Source: Nitrosomonas aestuarii (GTDB taxonomy: Bacteria > Pseudomonadota > Gammaproteobacteria > Burkholderiales > Nitrosomonadaceae). Taken from it: a DNA stretch of 64,000 nucleotides. The position numbers and the translations under genes are program-made. The DNA lies in the NCBI RefSeq assembly GCF_003046585.1, contig NZ_QAAE01000009.1, forward strand, positions 1-64,000, in the 5' to 3' direction. Below are positions 19,032-28,383 of the stretch, piece after piece (within the stretch, counting starts at the first letter, position 1; every line of letters starts with the position of its first letter). The notes under the pieces were generated by a model. The model made no database searches. It saw only the letters and a list, made by a program, of their open reading frames with translations, and was not told the origin of the DNA.

Positions 19032-19823
19032 ATGGAAATTTTATTGATTATTCTGAGCATTGCTGTACTTTTTTTTGCCAGTGCTTTCAAAGTGCTGCGG
19101 GAATACGAGCGCGGCGTGGTATTTCAACTTGGCCGCTTCTGGAAAGTGAAAGGCCCGGGGCTCATTATCATTGTGCCTGTCATTCAGACCATGGTGCGCG
19201 TTGATCTTAGAACAATTGTCATGGATGTACCCAGCCAGGATGTCATTTCGCGTGACAATGTTTCCGTCAAAGTGAATGCGGTCATCTATTTTCGTGTGAT
19301 TAACCCTGAACGTGCCATTATTCAGGTCGAAGATTATGATGCCGCCACCAGTCAGTTGGCGCAAACCACGCTGCGCTCCGTATTGGGGCAACATGAACTT
19401 GATGAAATGCTCGCCAGCCGGGAAAAACTTAACAACGACATTCAAAAAATTCTGGATGAACAAACGGAAGCCTGGGGTATCAAGGTTGCCAATGTCGAAA
19501 TCAAGCATGTCGATATCAATGAATCCATGATCCGGGCCATTGCCAAGCAGGCAGAGGCTGAACGCGAACGGCGTGCGAAAATTATTCATGCCGAAGGCGA
19601 ATTGCAGGCATCACATCATCTTCTGGAAGCCTCGCAGGTGCTGGTCAAAGAACCGCAGGCATTACAGCTACGCTATCTGCAAACACTCACTGAAATCGCC
19701 GGAGAAAAAAGCTCAACCATCGTTTTTCCACTACCCATGGAACTTATCGTGCCTTTGCAAAGAATTATTGAGAAGCATGCAAATCAGCAGGATAGTAATT
19801 CCAAAAAAGATGCAAATGTATAG
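19032..19823 (+). CDS. Slipin/stomatin-like SPFH membrane protein
   Basis: This SPFH/Band 7 protein has an N-terminal membrane helix (3-20), the SPFH domain from [15 protein letters not shown] to about residue 180, and a helical region rich in Glu and Arg ([11 protein letters not shown]) that drives oligomerisation. The ATG at 19032 is chosen because AAGGAGG at 19016-19022 precedes it at good spacing; a longer in-frame start at 18948 lies inside the NfeD gene. The total is 263 residues. It is tightly coupled to the NfeD-type protease and probably organises membrane microdomains. Confidence 0.95.
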   Translation: MEILLIILSIAVLFFASAFKVLREYERGVVFQLGRFWKVKGPGLIIIVPVIQTMVRVDLRTIVMDVPSQDVISRDNVSVKVNAVIYFRVINPERAIIQVEDYDAATSQLAQTTLRSVLGQHELDEMLASREKLNNDIQKILDEQTEAWGIKVANVEIKHVDINESMIRAIAKQAEAERERRAKIIHAEGELQASHHLLEASQVLVKEPQALQLRYLQTLTEIAGEKSSTIVFPLPMELIVPLQRIIEKHANQQDSNSKKDANV

Positions 19824-19935
19824 TGTCAATCAGTTCGCTATCCCGAAGACCGCGTACTGTGCTGTATATGTTGCCCGCGAAAAATGCGATGTGGAATTCG
19901 ATGTGGTGGCCAGCATTGCGATTGACAATACGGAC

Positions 19936-20781
19936 TCAGCTTGAGCCCAGCCTAAATGAATCGCTGGTCTGGTAAACCCGTTCCAGCACGCCGTACGTAA
20001 TGTGATGTTCCAGCTCGGATGCTTTTTCAGTGGGGCAAAATACGATGACGGTGATCACGCGTTTGGCATATTCATTTGTGCTGATCAGGATACGCGGTTC
20101 CGGGCCGGGAACATCGACACCGGTTCTTTTCTCAATAAATGCATTGTAACGTCTCGCAATTTCTATAAAATCCGTTGACAGCTGATTAACTTCACTGACA
20201 ATCCATTGCTGGATTCTCATTACGTTTAGATGTGGCTCAATGGTGATACTGAAGCGGTGAAACACATAACGTTTGAAAAAATTCAGGTTTTTGATTGATA
20301 CAGACAGAAAAAGGCTGTTTGGTATTACGATTGTTTTGCCGGTAAAGCTGTAATCGTTGGGTGATCTGTCCAATTCCTGCAGTGTGGTGGAGAACATGTT
20401 GTAGTCGATGACTTCACCCTGATGCGATCCCACCTCTATCCAGTCACCAATAGTGAATGCGCCCGTGCCCGCGCGCAGCATGGCGCCGCTGAAACATAGA
20501 ATCAATTCCTTCGTCGCAATAACTAGTGCCAGCGTTACAGCGGCAATGGAAAAAGCAAAATTCTTTAGCTCCGGCCACCAGATTGCCAGCAATCCAAGAA
20601 TAATAATCAGCCAGCTGAAATTTTTGACACTGGTAATCCAATGCCGATGGCCATCGGTCAGGATTTCCCTGTTGCGTTTGATCAGGTGCACGAACAACAT
20701 TCGCAGTGATAGCACAGCCACTATCAATGTACAGCTTTGGACAAGCTGGTCGTCCAGATAAATTAAAAGAAGCTCAGACAT
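19936..20781 (-). CDS. MscS-family mechanosensitive channel
   Basis: This 281-residue protein has about four hydrophobic segments in its first 110 residues, then the MscS beta domain (FTIGDWIEVGSHQGEVIDYNMFSTTLQ near 112-140, and IVIPNSLFL near 152) and a C-terminal alpha/beta region. It probably opens on membrane tension to release solutes under hypo-osmotic stress. The pore-helix sequence AAVTLALVIATKEL differs from E. coli MscS. It converges with the slipin gene with 112 bases between. Confidence 0.9.
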   Translation of the reverse strand: MSELLLIYLDDQLVQSCTLIVAVLSLRMLFVHLIKRNREILTDGHRHWITSVKNFSWLIIILGLLAIWWPELKNFAFSIAAVTLALVIATKELILCFSGAMLRAGTGAFTIGDWIEVGSHQGEVIDYNMFSTTLQELDRSPNDYSFTGKTIVIPNSLFLSVSIKNLNFFKRYVFHRFSITIEPHLNVMRIQQWIVSEVNQLSTDFIEIARRYNAFIEKRTGVDVPGPEPRILISTNEYAKRVITVIVFCPTEKASELEHHITYGVLERVYQTSDSFRLGSS

Positions 20782-21184
20782 GTATAGATCAGGTTTAAAT
20801 GAGAGTTTTATATTGTTTCTTTAAGAATTGTAACAAAAACAGGGTTGTGTGCATGTGGTCTGTTCAGTATTCAATACCTTTGAGAAAGAATCAATTGCTG
20901 CAACAACATCCTGTCGATAGTTTTTGCTATATTTTCAAAAAAATCTTTCAATTGATTTTCTGGTATAGCTGTTATGTCCGTTGTTATGATGTGTGTAAGA
21001 ATTACGCCTTTAAAATCACATTGCTGTCGTGAGCGTAGCAAAGATAAAACATGCGCGTCAATTGTTCGCAACTATCATGCTGGGCAGACGCTGCAAATTT
21101 TCATATATTTGTTCTGAATGTATGTCCAGGATTCCCGCATGGATTAATTCTTCAATGTTGCTGGCTGCGTTGGGTTTCTTGGTA
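20782..21184. other. Non-coding spacer upstream of MscS-like gene
   Basis: Only short, unlikely frames are seen here. It holds the start region of the MscS-like gene on the minus strand and leads into two adjoining repeats (21185-21272 and 21276-21305). No RNA gene is recognised. Confidence 0.4.
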
Positions 21185-21272
21185 AGGGAATAACCCTTGT
21201 CAGCGAAACCTGTCTTGCCGGTAATGCTGGGAAACTGACTGGCCCCATCATTCTTGAGTTGATGTAGTGCTG
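21185..21272. repeat. Dispersed repeat, family 1, copy B (partial)
   Basis: It shares CAGCGAAACCTGTCTTGCC, GGTAATGCTG and the right end TTGATGTAGTGCTGG with copy A at 3908-4092, in the same orientation. The left part of copy A is not clearly preserved. It directly abuts a family 2 repeat end at 21276. Confidence 0.55.
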
Positions 21273-21275
21273 GCA

Positions 21276-21305
21276 GGCTGTTGAATAACTGTCTGTGTTG
21301 CTATT
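21276..21305. repeat. Repeat family 2, partial end (copy 3)
   Basis: GGCTGTTGAATAACTGTCTG followed by TGTTGC matches the left end of the MITE-like repeat at 12458 and the copy at 26231. No matching right end was found within the next 200 bases, so this is probably a fragment. An open plus-strand frame of about 40 codons lies downstream at 21370-21490 but overlaps the haloperoxidase gene end and is not called. Confidence 0.45.
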
Positions 21306-21487
21306 GTGGGATTTAGAAAGTTAAGCCTGGTTGAAATAAGCTGTTTTATTGGCGGGTGCACCCGAACCGGCAGTTCGGTAAATTGGTGGACTTAATGACA
21401 ACAATTATGTCCATATTTACAGTCCAGCTCAGGTGCGCTTTCTCAAAGGTCTCGTTGATTGGAAAACAGGAGTACTGGTAATCCGAA

Positions 21488-23320
21488 TTAAATACGGACA
21501 CTGGTGCCATCAAATAACGGTACTGTCAGCGAAAAGTTTTCACCATACGTAAGCTTTTGTTCCTCGAGCATGCCCAGTGCAATCTGTTCACCCAACCGTA
21601 ACGATTCGATGTAATCGGTGTAGTAGTGAACACCGGCCCAGTCTCTACCGATTGAAATATTACCGGCGAGCTTGTTCAATTCACCTTCGACGGTCAGTGT
21701 GTCGGGATAGATGGTGCTGACATCAAACAGTGACGTGCCATCGGCATTTGCTTCATAAGCAAAACGTGATCCACCGGACTTCAATTCCCATCCATGATCA
21801 AACCATGCCTTGAGAATCGTAACGCAAGCACCGGCTACGGTTGCATGTCCTGCGCCATAGGATGGGTGGGTTGGTGATCCTTCCGAAAAAGCCATCGGCA
21901 ACAGCCAGTTATCATGTGTCCCATTTCGGGTTTCAATGACATTCGCAAGCTGGGAGGTGCCCGAAAATGCCGCTTCCATATTTGTCAATGCTGCAAGACG
22001 ATTTCTGATTGTACTGTTGCCGTTACGGCGCTGATACAACCAACCGCCGACTGCTTCGGGTCGCAACCGCCGATGAATGTTGAATTTCTGGTAACGTACA
22101 GCCTTTAATGCCCGGGTCGCCACTTCGGTTACCAGTGTCAAAATATGCGGTCCACCGAATTGAGCAAAGCCCTGTTGCTTGTCTTTGTAGTCGGCCAGCT
22201 GGAATGGCAGGCCACGGTCAAAAGGTGCTTTCAAGCCCAGCAGAATGAGACAGGCGTTCAAGTAGGCTTCGTATAATGCATCATGATGCACATAAGTTGC
22301 AATGTCACGTGGCCTGGCAATAAAACGATAGCCAGCTTCGTAGCTTTCACGGTTGCGTACATCTGCGCCGTTTTGTACATCCAGCCATTCATTCCAGTTT
22401 TGCAGATAATCCACTTCTTCACAAGCGATACGAACACGTTGATCAGCACGAATGGCGCCATAAGCTATTTGTCCGTCGGTAATGGATTGTGCATTGGCTA
22501 TACCGGTGTTGCCGATCAATAGAAATTGTGAGATATAGGGGCCCAGTTGTTCGCCGGGGGTGACGCCGCGAAATAGTTTTTCCAGAGGAACTGGCGTGGT
22601 TCCGTTTTCACTGAAAATACGCCTGCGCTGCAATGAATCGGGCAGCCGGTCAGTTGCACCGTTTAGATCATCTGTACGGTCAGAACGGAACCACCAGAAT
22701 CGTTTCAGGGAATTCCGTGCGCTTTCGGTTGTCGCATTTGTGGCCCAATTGCGAAAAGGAATATCACGGCAGATTGCCATCCAATAAACTTCTGCCATCT
22801 CTGCAATCAATTCCTGGCTATCCAGTGAAGGGCAAGGCGGCATCGTCACCGATTGTGCATCAGGCCCTTCCAGATCATGGGTCAACCCGGCGCCCTGACT
22901 TTCCCAGGCACGTATACCGGGTGCGGGTGGATCGCTATAAGCATGTGACCAGTTGAGTAAGGGAGGCGAGTTCGGGTCCGCAGGATTGGCGTATTCAAAA
23001 TCACCGTTTGGTTGAAACGGGCCGGGGCCAATGCGTAAACCGGCAATCTCGCTTTGCTCACCCGAGTCAATGGCGCGAACCCAGGCGTCATAATCGGATG
23101 GGTTTAATAAAAAACCATCTTTATCATGCGGCAGGCATTTTGTAAAATTACCAATGTAAGTTGGCGCGTTGTTTGCACGCGGGTCATTGTCACCGGAAAT
23201 ATTCTCGAAACGGAAGCGGTTCTCATCCCCATTACTATAATGGGTCGGATGGACGCGTGCTGCTGCGAGTTCAGCTGCAGCTTGTCGAACTGCAAGAGAT
23301 TTTTGTCTTCGGTATTGCAT
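21488..23320 (-). CDS. Vanadium-dependent haloperoxidase (bromoperoxidase-like)
   Basis: This 610-residue acid-phosphatase-fold protein has the vanadate site of algal-type vanadium bromoperoxidases. Visible ligands are Lys412 and Arg420 (KFNIHRRLRPEA), His485 and the Gly491-His492 pair in THPSYGAGHAT, and Arg559 with His565 (GRDWAGVHY). The spacings Lys-Arg 8, His-His 7 and Arg-His 6 match the Corallina enzyme as I recall it. The Ser normally preceding Gly-His is Ala490. There is no obvious signal peptide. Expected chemistry is peroxide-dependent oxidation of halide to hypohalite, though some bacterial relatives may act as phosphatases. The small secreted-protein gene lies 165 bases upstream on the same strand. 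Confidence 0.9.
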   Translation of the reverse strand: MQYRRQKSLAVRQAAAELAAARVHPTHYSNGDENRFRFENISGDNDPRANNAPTYIGNFTKCLPHDKDGFLLNPSDYDAWVRAIDSGEQSEIAGLRIGPGPFQPNGDFEYANPADPNSPPLLNWSHAYSDPPAPGIRAWESQGAGLTHDLEGPDAQSVTMPPCPSLDSQELIAEMAEVYWMAICRDIPFRNWATNATTESARNSLKRFWWFRSDRTDDLNGATDRLPDSLQRRRIFSENGTTPVPLEKLFRGVTPGEQLGPYISQFLLIGNTGIANAQSITDGQIAYGAIRADQRVRIACEEVDYLQNWNEWLDVQNGADVRNRESYEAGYRFIARPRDIATYVHHDALYEAYLNACLILLGLKAPFDRGLPFQLADYKDKQQGFAQFGGPHILTLVTEVATRALKAVRYQKFNIHRRLRPEAVGGWLYQRRNGNSTIRNRLAALTNMEAAFSGTSQLANVIETRNGTHDNWLLPMAFSEGSPTHPSYGAGHATVAGACVTILKAWFDHGWELKSGGSRFAYEANADGTSLFDVSTIYPDTLTVEGELNKLAGNISIGRDWAGVHYYTDYIESLRLGEQIALGMLEEQKLTYGENFSLTVPLFDGTSVRI

Positions 23321-23348
23321 ACGGCCTCCTAGTATAAAGATTTATACA

Positions 23349-23367
23349 GATAATGATAAATTAACAA
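23349..23367 (-). promoter_or_regulatory. Weak Fur-box-like sequence upstream of haloperoxidase
   Basis: The plus strand reads GATAATGATAAATTAACAA, whose first 11 bases equal the left part of the classical Fur consensus, while the right half does not match. It lies 29 bases before the haloperoxidase start. This is suggestive at most. Confidence 0.2.
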
Positions 23368-23485
23368 TTTAACTTAAATTTATCATGGCAAAGGTGATGT
23401 AAAATACAGCTTACAGCTTTGCTTAAAGATTAACACTGGTCTTTATTAAATGCTGAAACATCACCTTTGTTGCAACCTGATGACT

Positions 23486-23764
23486 TCAGCACGCTTGTTG
23501 CTGGTTGTGTTTTTTACTACCGGATCCCAACTGATGACTTGAATCAAGTTCATCCATGTCTTGGGAAGCACAGGATGCTTGAGCTTCCGATGTGGCATTC
23601 AATCTTTTTAACTCGCTTCTTGAAGTGCTCATTTTATTATGGCTTGTGGCCATTCCAATTCGTTGCACGTCGCTGCTGATATAATCATTTGCAATGACGG
23701 CCGTATTTCCAGCGATTAATAGTGACAGCATACAGAAAACAATAAGCGTTTGGGTATATTTCAT
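23486..23764 (-). CDS. Small secreted protein, 92 aa, unknown
   Basis: A clear Sec signal peptide (about residues 1-26, hydrophobic run LIVFCMLSLLIAGNTAV) is followed by a polar, Ser- and Gln-rich mature part of about 66 residues with two cysteines (CASQ and the final Cys). An AAAGGA ribosome site precedes the ATG at 23764; an in-frame TTG immediately upstream is less likely. No family is recognised. It is on the same strand as and upstream of the haloperoxidase gene (165-base gap), so the two could share a transcript. A periplasmic or extracellular location is inferred. Confidence 0.6.
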   Translation of the reverse strand: MKYTQTLIVFCMLSLLIAGNTAVIANDYISSDVQRIGMATSHNKMSTSRSELKRLNATSEAQASCASQDMDELDSSHQLGSGSKKHNQQQAC

Positions 23765-23894
23765 CAAATTTCCTTTAGATTAATGAGAACATTTTCAAAA
23801 AATGGCCATGTTGTATTGAATCGATAACGAGATTCAATCAAACACAGCGTTAGTACGCAATCAACTGAATGATGATGAATTTAGTTCGCTTTCC

Positions 23895-24064
23895 AGCGTC
23901 ACTTGCAGAGGCAGGTTTTGCCTCTGCAAGTGACGTTGAAAACTGACCTGTCGAGTGATTACAGGATGCGTCGTCACCGCGTTGCAGCATTTGTCAGGGG
24001 CTACGACGACTGACAGCGAATCCTGTGAATGCTGCACACGTCATTCTCAATTGATGGAGTACAA
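23895..24064. repeat. Dispersed repeat, family 1, copy C with 17-bp perfect hairpin
   Basis: The left part contains a perfect 17-bp inverted repeat: CGTCACTTGCAGAGGCA at 23897-23913 and its complement at 23919-23935, with a 5-base loop. The right part contains CAGCGAATCCTGTGAATGCTG and the end TTGATGGAGTAC, which parallels copies A and B. No T tract follows on either strand, so it is not a standard terminator. It fills the 417-base gap between the small secreted protein and ExoD genes. Confidence 0.55.
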
Positions 24065-24181
24065 GTCTAATAAAAGGCAGGAAATGTTTCTGTGAGATTT
24101 CACACAGGTAACAGTATATTTAACTGCGCCCGGGGAAAACACTGTGATCTGATTTTGATCCGGATTTATCAAATGTGTTGA

Positions 24182-24811
24182 TTAATAGAAAGTCGGCAGT
24201 GACATGCCCATCCACAGCAGCACCAGAATAATCATGGTGATGCCTACACCTATGGTACCGACGATCATGCCGATGAGGATAGTGATGCCATCCTTGCTCA
24301 GCAGGCCTAATGACATAATGAGAATGCCCCATCCTGGAGGAAAATTGGTCAGGGGTATGGGAAGTGAGATAGACAAAGCGAAAACAAACGAAAAAATACC
24401 GATAATTCTCTCCCAGGTATGTACGCTGATATAGGTCAATCTGGGTTGCAGTTTTTTCTCAATTTTTTTTAACCAAGGACTCGCTTTGGCGATCAACTTT
24501 TCCAGACTGGTGCGTTTGATTTTCTTCTTTTCGATCCATGCTGGAAGCCAGGGCGCCTGCATGCCAATGATCATTTGCACCGAAAAAATGAACAATGGGA
24601 TGGCAAAAAAAGTTGTGTAGCCTGGGGGCACAGGTACCGGAAGGCAAAGTGGCAGGGCGGCGATTGCCAATAGCACACCGAAACCACGTTCATGCAGTGA
24701 ATTCTTGATTTCTCCCACAGTCAGGGTATCGCTTCGATAGACAATGACAACTGTTTCCAGTAATTCAGAGGTAGATCGTTCTTTATTATTATCGTTGTGA
24801 TTAGTGCTCAT
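24182..24811 (-). CDS. exoD: ExoD family exopolysaccharide synthesis protein
   Basis: This 209-residue ExoD-family membrane protein has a cytoplasmic N-terminus, the family block TVGEIKNSLHERGFGVLLAI with LPLCLPVPVPPG following, and about four membrane segments. ExoD proteins are linked to exopolysaccharide production and alkali tolerance, but their molecular activity is unknown. It is a single gene on the minus strand, 133 bases after the MacB-type permease gene (which lies upstream in transcription order). Confidence 0.9.
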   Translation of the reverse strand: MSTNHNDNNKERSTSELLETVVIVYRSDTLTVGEIKNSLHERGFGVLLAIAALPLCLPVPVPPGYTTFFAIPLFIFSVQMIIGMQAPWLPAWIEKKKIKRTSLEKLIAKASPWLKKIEKKLQPRLTYISVHTWERIIGIFSFVFALSISLPIPLTNFPPGWGILIMSLGLLSKDGITILIGMIVGTIGVGITMIILVLLWMGMSLPTFY

Positions 24812-24944
24812 CGGTTATTTCCATTTATTTCACGGTATCATTTCAGATAAACGGCGTTTGGTAAAGTAACAATGAGTGACCAGCTCTTATGTTTTAGTAA
24901 AGTTCATTTAAAAAGATTGTGCCGGCTTCTGATATGGTGTGTGT

Positions 24945-26168
24945 TTATTCATGTCGGAGTGCGTCAACGGGTTTGAGCGAAGCTGCTTTCCTGGCAGGAT
25001 AAAAGCCGAAAAAAATACCGACAGCGGACGCAAACATAAAAGCGAGTAGTATCATGCTAAGTGTGATGACAACCAGCATGTCAACAACCTGACTGACAAT
25101 CCATGCACCGCTGATCCCGAGCGTCACACCGATCATCCCACCCATAAAACATATCATCATGGCTTCCAGCAGAAATTGAATCAGAATGGCACGCCGATTG
25201 GCGCCGACTGCCATGCGAATACCTATTTCACGCGTACGCTCCGTGACGGATACCAGCATGATATTCATAATGCCTATGCCACCCACCACCAATGAGATGG
25301 ATGCTATTGCCCCCAGTACAATGGAAAGAATTTTTGCTGTCCCGGTTGCGACGTCAGCGATCGCAGTTAAGTTGCGCACTGTAAAATCATTTTCCATACC
25401 GTCGGAGATGCGATGACGTTGTCGCAAAAGTTGCGTGATTTCAATTTCAGCTTCTTCCATGAGTGCGGCCGATTTCCCCTGAACCAACATATAGCGAATG
25501 GACCCTGGGAATTGGTTGCCGGTGATTTGACGCTCGCTGGTCGTAATGGGAATAAAAACATTGTCATCCTGATCGCGCCCGCTCAGGCTTTGTCCTTTAG
25601 CGGCCAGAACGCCCACAACGAGAAAGGGGCGGTTGGTGATGCGGATGGTTCTGCCAACAGGATTGACTGTGCCAAACAGGTTGCTGGCTGTTACGGAACC
25701 GAGGACGGCAACCCGTGTAGCTGACCTGACATCAGATTCAGAAAATATTGTGCCATCTTCGATTACCCAGTTGCCAACGGAGAAATAGTCCGGCGTGGTG
25801 CCGGTAATCGTTGTGCTCCAGTTCTTTGCACCGAAATTCAGTTGAGCCGTACCGCTGATTACGGGGCCGGTGGCGTTGATTGACGGTAATTCATCAATTG
25901 CTCTGGAGTCATTGACAGTCAGGGTTTTGACGCTGCCGCTGCCGAAACTCAAACCACCCGATGAAGTTGCGCCCGGCAGCACAATAAATAGATTGCTGCC
26001 CATCGTTTCAATAGATTGATTAATTTTGGTTTGTGCGCCTTGCCCTATTGAGAGCATGAGGACGACGGCCGCTACACCGATAATCATGCCAAGCATGGTC
26101 AGTCCGGTGCGTAATCGGTTCATGCGCAAAGCACGCAAAGCTTCTCCAATGATGGTGACAAGATTCAT
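24945..26168 (-). CDS. MacB-type ABC exporter permease
   Basis: This 407-residue FtsX-fold permease has an N-terminal helix after a basic start (RTGLTMLGMIIGVAAVVLML), a large periplasmic domain (about 45-275) and three C-terminal helices with the conserved SVTERTREIGIRMAVGA loop. It corresponds to the membrane half of MacB, with the ATPase on a separate gene. The ATPase gene ends 311 bases upstream, a gap occupied by a family 2 repeat, which is unusual for subunits of one transporter. Tripartite export with a TolC-type channel is expected. The cargo is unknown. Confidence 0.93.
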   Translation of the reverse strand: MNLVTIIGEALRALRMNRLRTGLTMLGMIIGVAAVVLMLSIGQGAQTKINQSIETMGSNLFIVLPGATSSGGLSFGSGSVKTLTVNDSRAIDELPSINATGPVISGTAQLNFGAKNWSTTITGTTPDYFSVGNWVIEDGTIFSESDVRSATRVAVLGSVTASNLFGTVNPVGRTIRITNRPFLVVGVLAAKGQSLSGRDQDDNVFIPITTSERQITGNQFPGSIRYMLVQGKSAALMEEAEIEITQLLRQRHRISDGMENDFTVRNLTAIADVATGTAKILSIVLGAIASISLVVGGIGIMNIMLVSVTERTREIGIRMAVGANRRAILIQFLLEAMMICFMGGMIGVTLGISGAWIVSQVVDMLVVITLSMILLAFMFASAVGIFFGFYPARKAASLKPVDALRHE

Positions 26169-26230
26169 CTGATTAAGTTGTTAAATATATCAGTTAGATT
26201 ATGTTGTTGCCTTTGTTTTTTCAGGTAAAA

Positions 26231-26365
26231 GGTTGTTGAAAAGCTATCTGTGTTGCCACTGTTCCGTAAAAACAGACTCAAAATGGCCACTTATTATACG
26301 AATCATAGATGCATAACTCCGCTTTTTATTCTGCATATTATGTGCCTCACCCTTCAGGCCAGTTT
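26231..26365. repeat. MITE-like repeat, family 2, copy 2, inside an exporter operon
   Basis: GGTTGTTGAAAAGCTATCTG and TGTTGCCA at the left, then AAAACAGACTCAAAATGG and CTTATTATACG, align with copy 1 at 12458-12595. The right inverted terminus is not clear. It lies between the ATPase and permease genes of the MacAB-like exporter, a site where close spacing would be expected. A 67-codon minus-strand frame at 26244-26447 runs through it; its final WQHR and the counterpart in copy 1 suggest a transposase or repeat remnant, not a gene. Confidence 0.5.
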
Positions 26366-26479
26366 TCAGTTGTTCAAAATCTGCTTGCAGTAGTTTTATC
26401 ATGGGTTGTTGTCCTGCATTGACTGCTTTGAGAACGTTTCTCGACAATCTGTTAAATATTTGGACAACCTGTCAATCAA

Positions 26480-27238
26480 TCATATGTCCGTACCTGAGTT
26501 GTGTGTAAGCGCTTGTTTTCCGTCATATACAATGCTTCCGTCCCTGATCCGAATCAGTCGTCTCGAATAAGCAGCGATTTCATTTTCATGTGTCACCAGT
26601 ACAATAGTCATGCCTCTCTCACGGTTGAGCTGTTCGAATAATGCCATAATTTCTTCGCTTGTTTGCGTGTCAAGATTGCCTGTGGGTTCATCAGCGAGTA
26701 TCAATGGGGGGTGGTTGATGAGCGCGCGACTGATGGCCACGCGCTGCTGCTGGCCGCCTGACAACTGATTGGGGTGGTGCATGGCAAATTTCTCCAGTCC
26801 GGTGCGGCGTAGCTGTTCAAGCGCTTTTTTACGGCTTGTGACGCGGTTCTCGCCTGCGTAGAGCAGCGGTACGGCGACATTGTCCAGTGCGGTCATCCGG
26901 CTTAGCAGATTAAAGCCCTGAAAAACGAATCCAATATAACGATTCCGAATGCGTGCCAGTGCATCATTGGATAGCGTCGCAACATTCTGGCCTTCCAGCC
27001 AATAATCACCGCTGGTGGGTGTGTCAAGACAACCCAGAATATTCATTAGTGTTGACTTTCCTGAGCCGGAATGACCCATAATGGCGACAAACTCACCTTT
27101 TTCGATGTTTAAGTTGATGTTTTGCAACACAGGGTTCTGAATCGTTTTTCCACTAGCATCAATAAGATTATAGCTTTTGTACAGATGATCGATACGGATT
27201 AAGGCTGATGACGCGGCGCTGGATTGAGGTGTTAACAT
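26480..27238 (-). CDS. MacB-type ABC exporter ATPase
   Basis: This 252-residue ATPase corresponds to the N-terminal domain of MacB. Walker A is GHSGSGKST near residue 55, the Q loop is in [10 protein letters not shown], the signature is LSGGQQQRV near 158, Walker B is [11 protein letters not shown] and the switch His is in VTHENEI. The start overlaps the stop of the membrane-fusion gene by one base (TGATG), so the two are coupled. The partner permease is 311 bases downstream, beyond a repeat. Confidence 0.95.
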   Translation of the reverse strand: MLTPQSSAASSALIRIDHLYKSYNLIDASGKTIQNPVLQNINLNIEKGEFVAIMGHSGSGKSTLMNILGCLDTPTSGDYWLEGQNVATLSNDALARIRNRYIGFVFQGFNLLSRMTALDNVAVPLLYAGENRVTSRKKALEQLRRTGLEKFAMHHPNQLSGGQQQRVAISRALINHPPLILADEPTGNLDTQTSEEIMALFEQLNRERGMTIVLVTHENEIAAYSRRLIRIRDGSIVYDGKQALTHNSGTDI

Positions 27239-28383
27239 CAGAACATTCTGAATCTGAATTTAGTTTCCGAATCTTTTTTCTCACTTTTCTCCCGAATAAT
27301 AACCGAATCCCCTGCCTTGACGGTGCCGGTAACGATTTCAGTAAAATTGCCATCGGTGATGCCGGTGATAACAGGGGTTGCGACAGGTTTGCCATCAATC
27401 AGGCGATAGAGTGTGGACTCATTATTTTGTCTGCCTGGCTGCTGACTGTCACTTGCTGCCGGATCTTTAGGTTGATAGCGTAATGCGGCGTTGGATGCGC
27501 GCAGTACATTTTGCCGTTGATCAACGACAAAGTGGATGTTGGCGGTCATGCCCGGTAAGAGTATGCCTTCATCGTTATTGACCATGGCGACAACATTGTA
27601 GGTAACTACGTTTTCCTGTATGGTTGGATTGAGGCGGACTTGTTTGACTGTGCCGTTAAATGTACTGTTCTGGTAGGCATCTACGGTAAAATTGATCGGT
27701 TGGTCTATACGTAATAGTCCGATATCCGCTTCGGCGACACTGATGTTGATCTGCATTTCACGTAAGTCTTTGGCAATCTGGAACAGAATGGGCGTCTGAA
27801 AATTCGCCGCAACAGTTTGACCGATATCAACATCGCGTGCAATAACAACGCCTGAAATCGGTGACTTGATAATGCTGTAATTCAGATTGGCGCGATCCCG
27901 TTCAACCTGCGCCCGGCTGACCGCCAGCAGTGCGCGGGCCGCATCCAATTCCTGTCTGACAATGTCCAGCGCTTCAGAAGAGATAAAACCCGTTTCATGT
28001 AAGGTGCGATGGCGCCTTAGTTTGCTGTCAGCAATATTGTATTGTGTTTGTGCACTGAGCAGATTGGCTCTGGATTGCTGTAGTTGTGCCTGTAGTAAGG
28101 CAGGGTCCAGTTCAGCCAGAATCTGGCCGGTTTCGACCTGGTCGTTGAAATCGGCGTGCAGTTTGGCCACGGTGCCGGAAACCTGTGTGCCTACATTGAC
28201 AAGTACGACCGGGGTCAGCGTGCCGTTAGCGGAAATGGTTTGGATGATATCGCCACGATCAATTGTGCGCGTCAGGTAAGGGTTGATTTTGGCTACATTG
28301 TCATCTCGCATATACCAGTAGGTGGTAATCGGAATAAGTAATAGCGCAATGATAACAATAGGTTTTGTGTTGCGAATAAACAT
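27238..28383 (-). CDS. MacA-like membrane-fusion protein
   Basis: This is the periplasmic adaptor of the tripartite exporter. The ATG at 28383 gives 381 residues, starting just before the membrane anchor (PIVIIALLLIPITTYWYM). Lipoyl halves (GTVAKLHADFNDQVETGQ and SPISGVVIARDVDIGQTV) flank a coiled-coil hairpin (about 100-175). A beta-barrel and a membrane-proximal domain follow. A longer frame to 28470 adds residues upstream of the anchor and is less likely. It is the first gene of this exporter operon. Confidence 0.92.
   Translation of the reverse strand: MFIRNTKPIVIIALLLIPITTYWYMRDDNVAKINPYLTRTIDRGDIIQTISANGTLTPVVLVNVGTQVSGTVAKLHADFNDQVETGQILAELDPALLQAQLQQSRANLLSAQTQYNIADSKLRRHRTLHETGFISSEALDIVRQELDAARALLAVSRAQVERDRANLNYSIIKSPISGVVIARDVDIGQTVAANFQTPILFQIAKDLREMQINISVAEADIGLLRIDQPINFTVDAYQNSTFNGTVKQVRLNPTIQENVVTYNVVAMVNNDEGILLPGMTANIHFVVDQRQNVLRASNAALRYQPKDPAASDSQQPGRQNNESTLYRLIDGKPVATPVITGITDGNFTEIVTGTVKAGDSVIIREKSEKKDSETKFRFRMF

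Noticed and set aside
21340-21490. Open plus-strand frame of about 40 codons (NDNNYVHIYSPAQV) and a CCGAAC/GTTCGG hairpin
   Set aside because: It has no start, overlaps the end of the haloperoxidase gene and matches no family I know; possibly a remnant but not supportable.
26244-26447. 67-codon minus-strand frame between exporter genes
   Set aside because: It lies within repeat family 2 and its translation parallels non-coding copy 1; treated as repeat sequence, not a gene.
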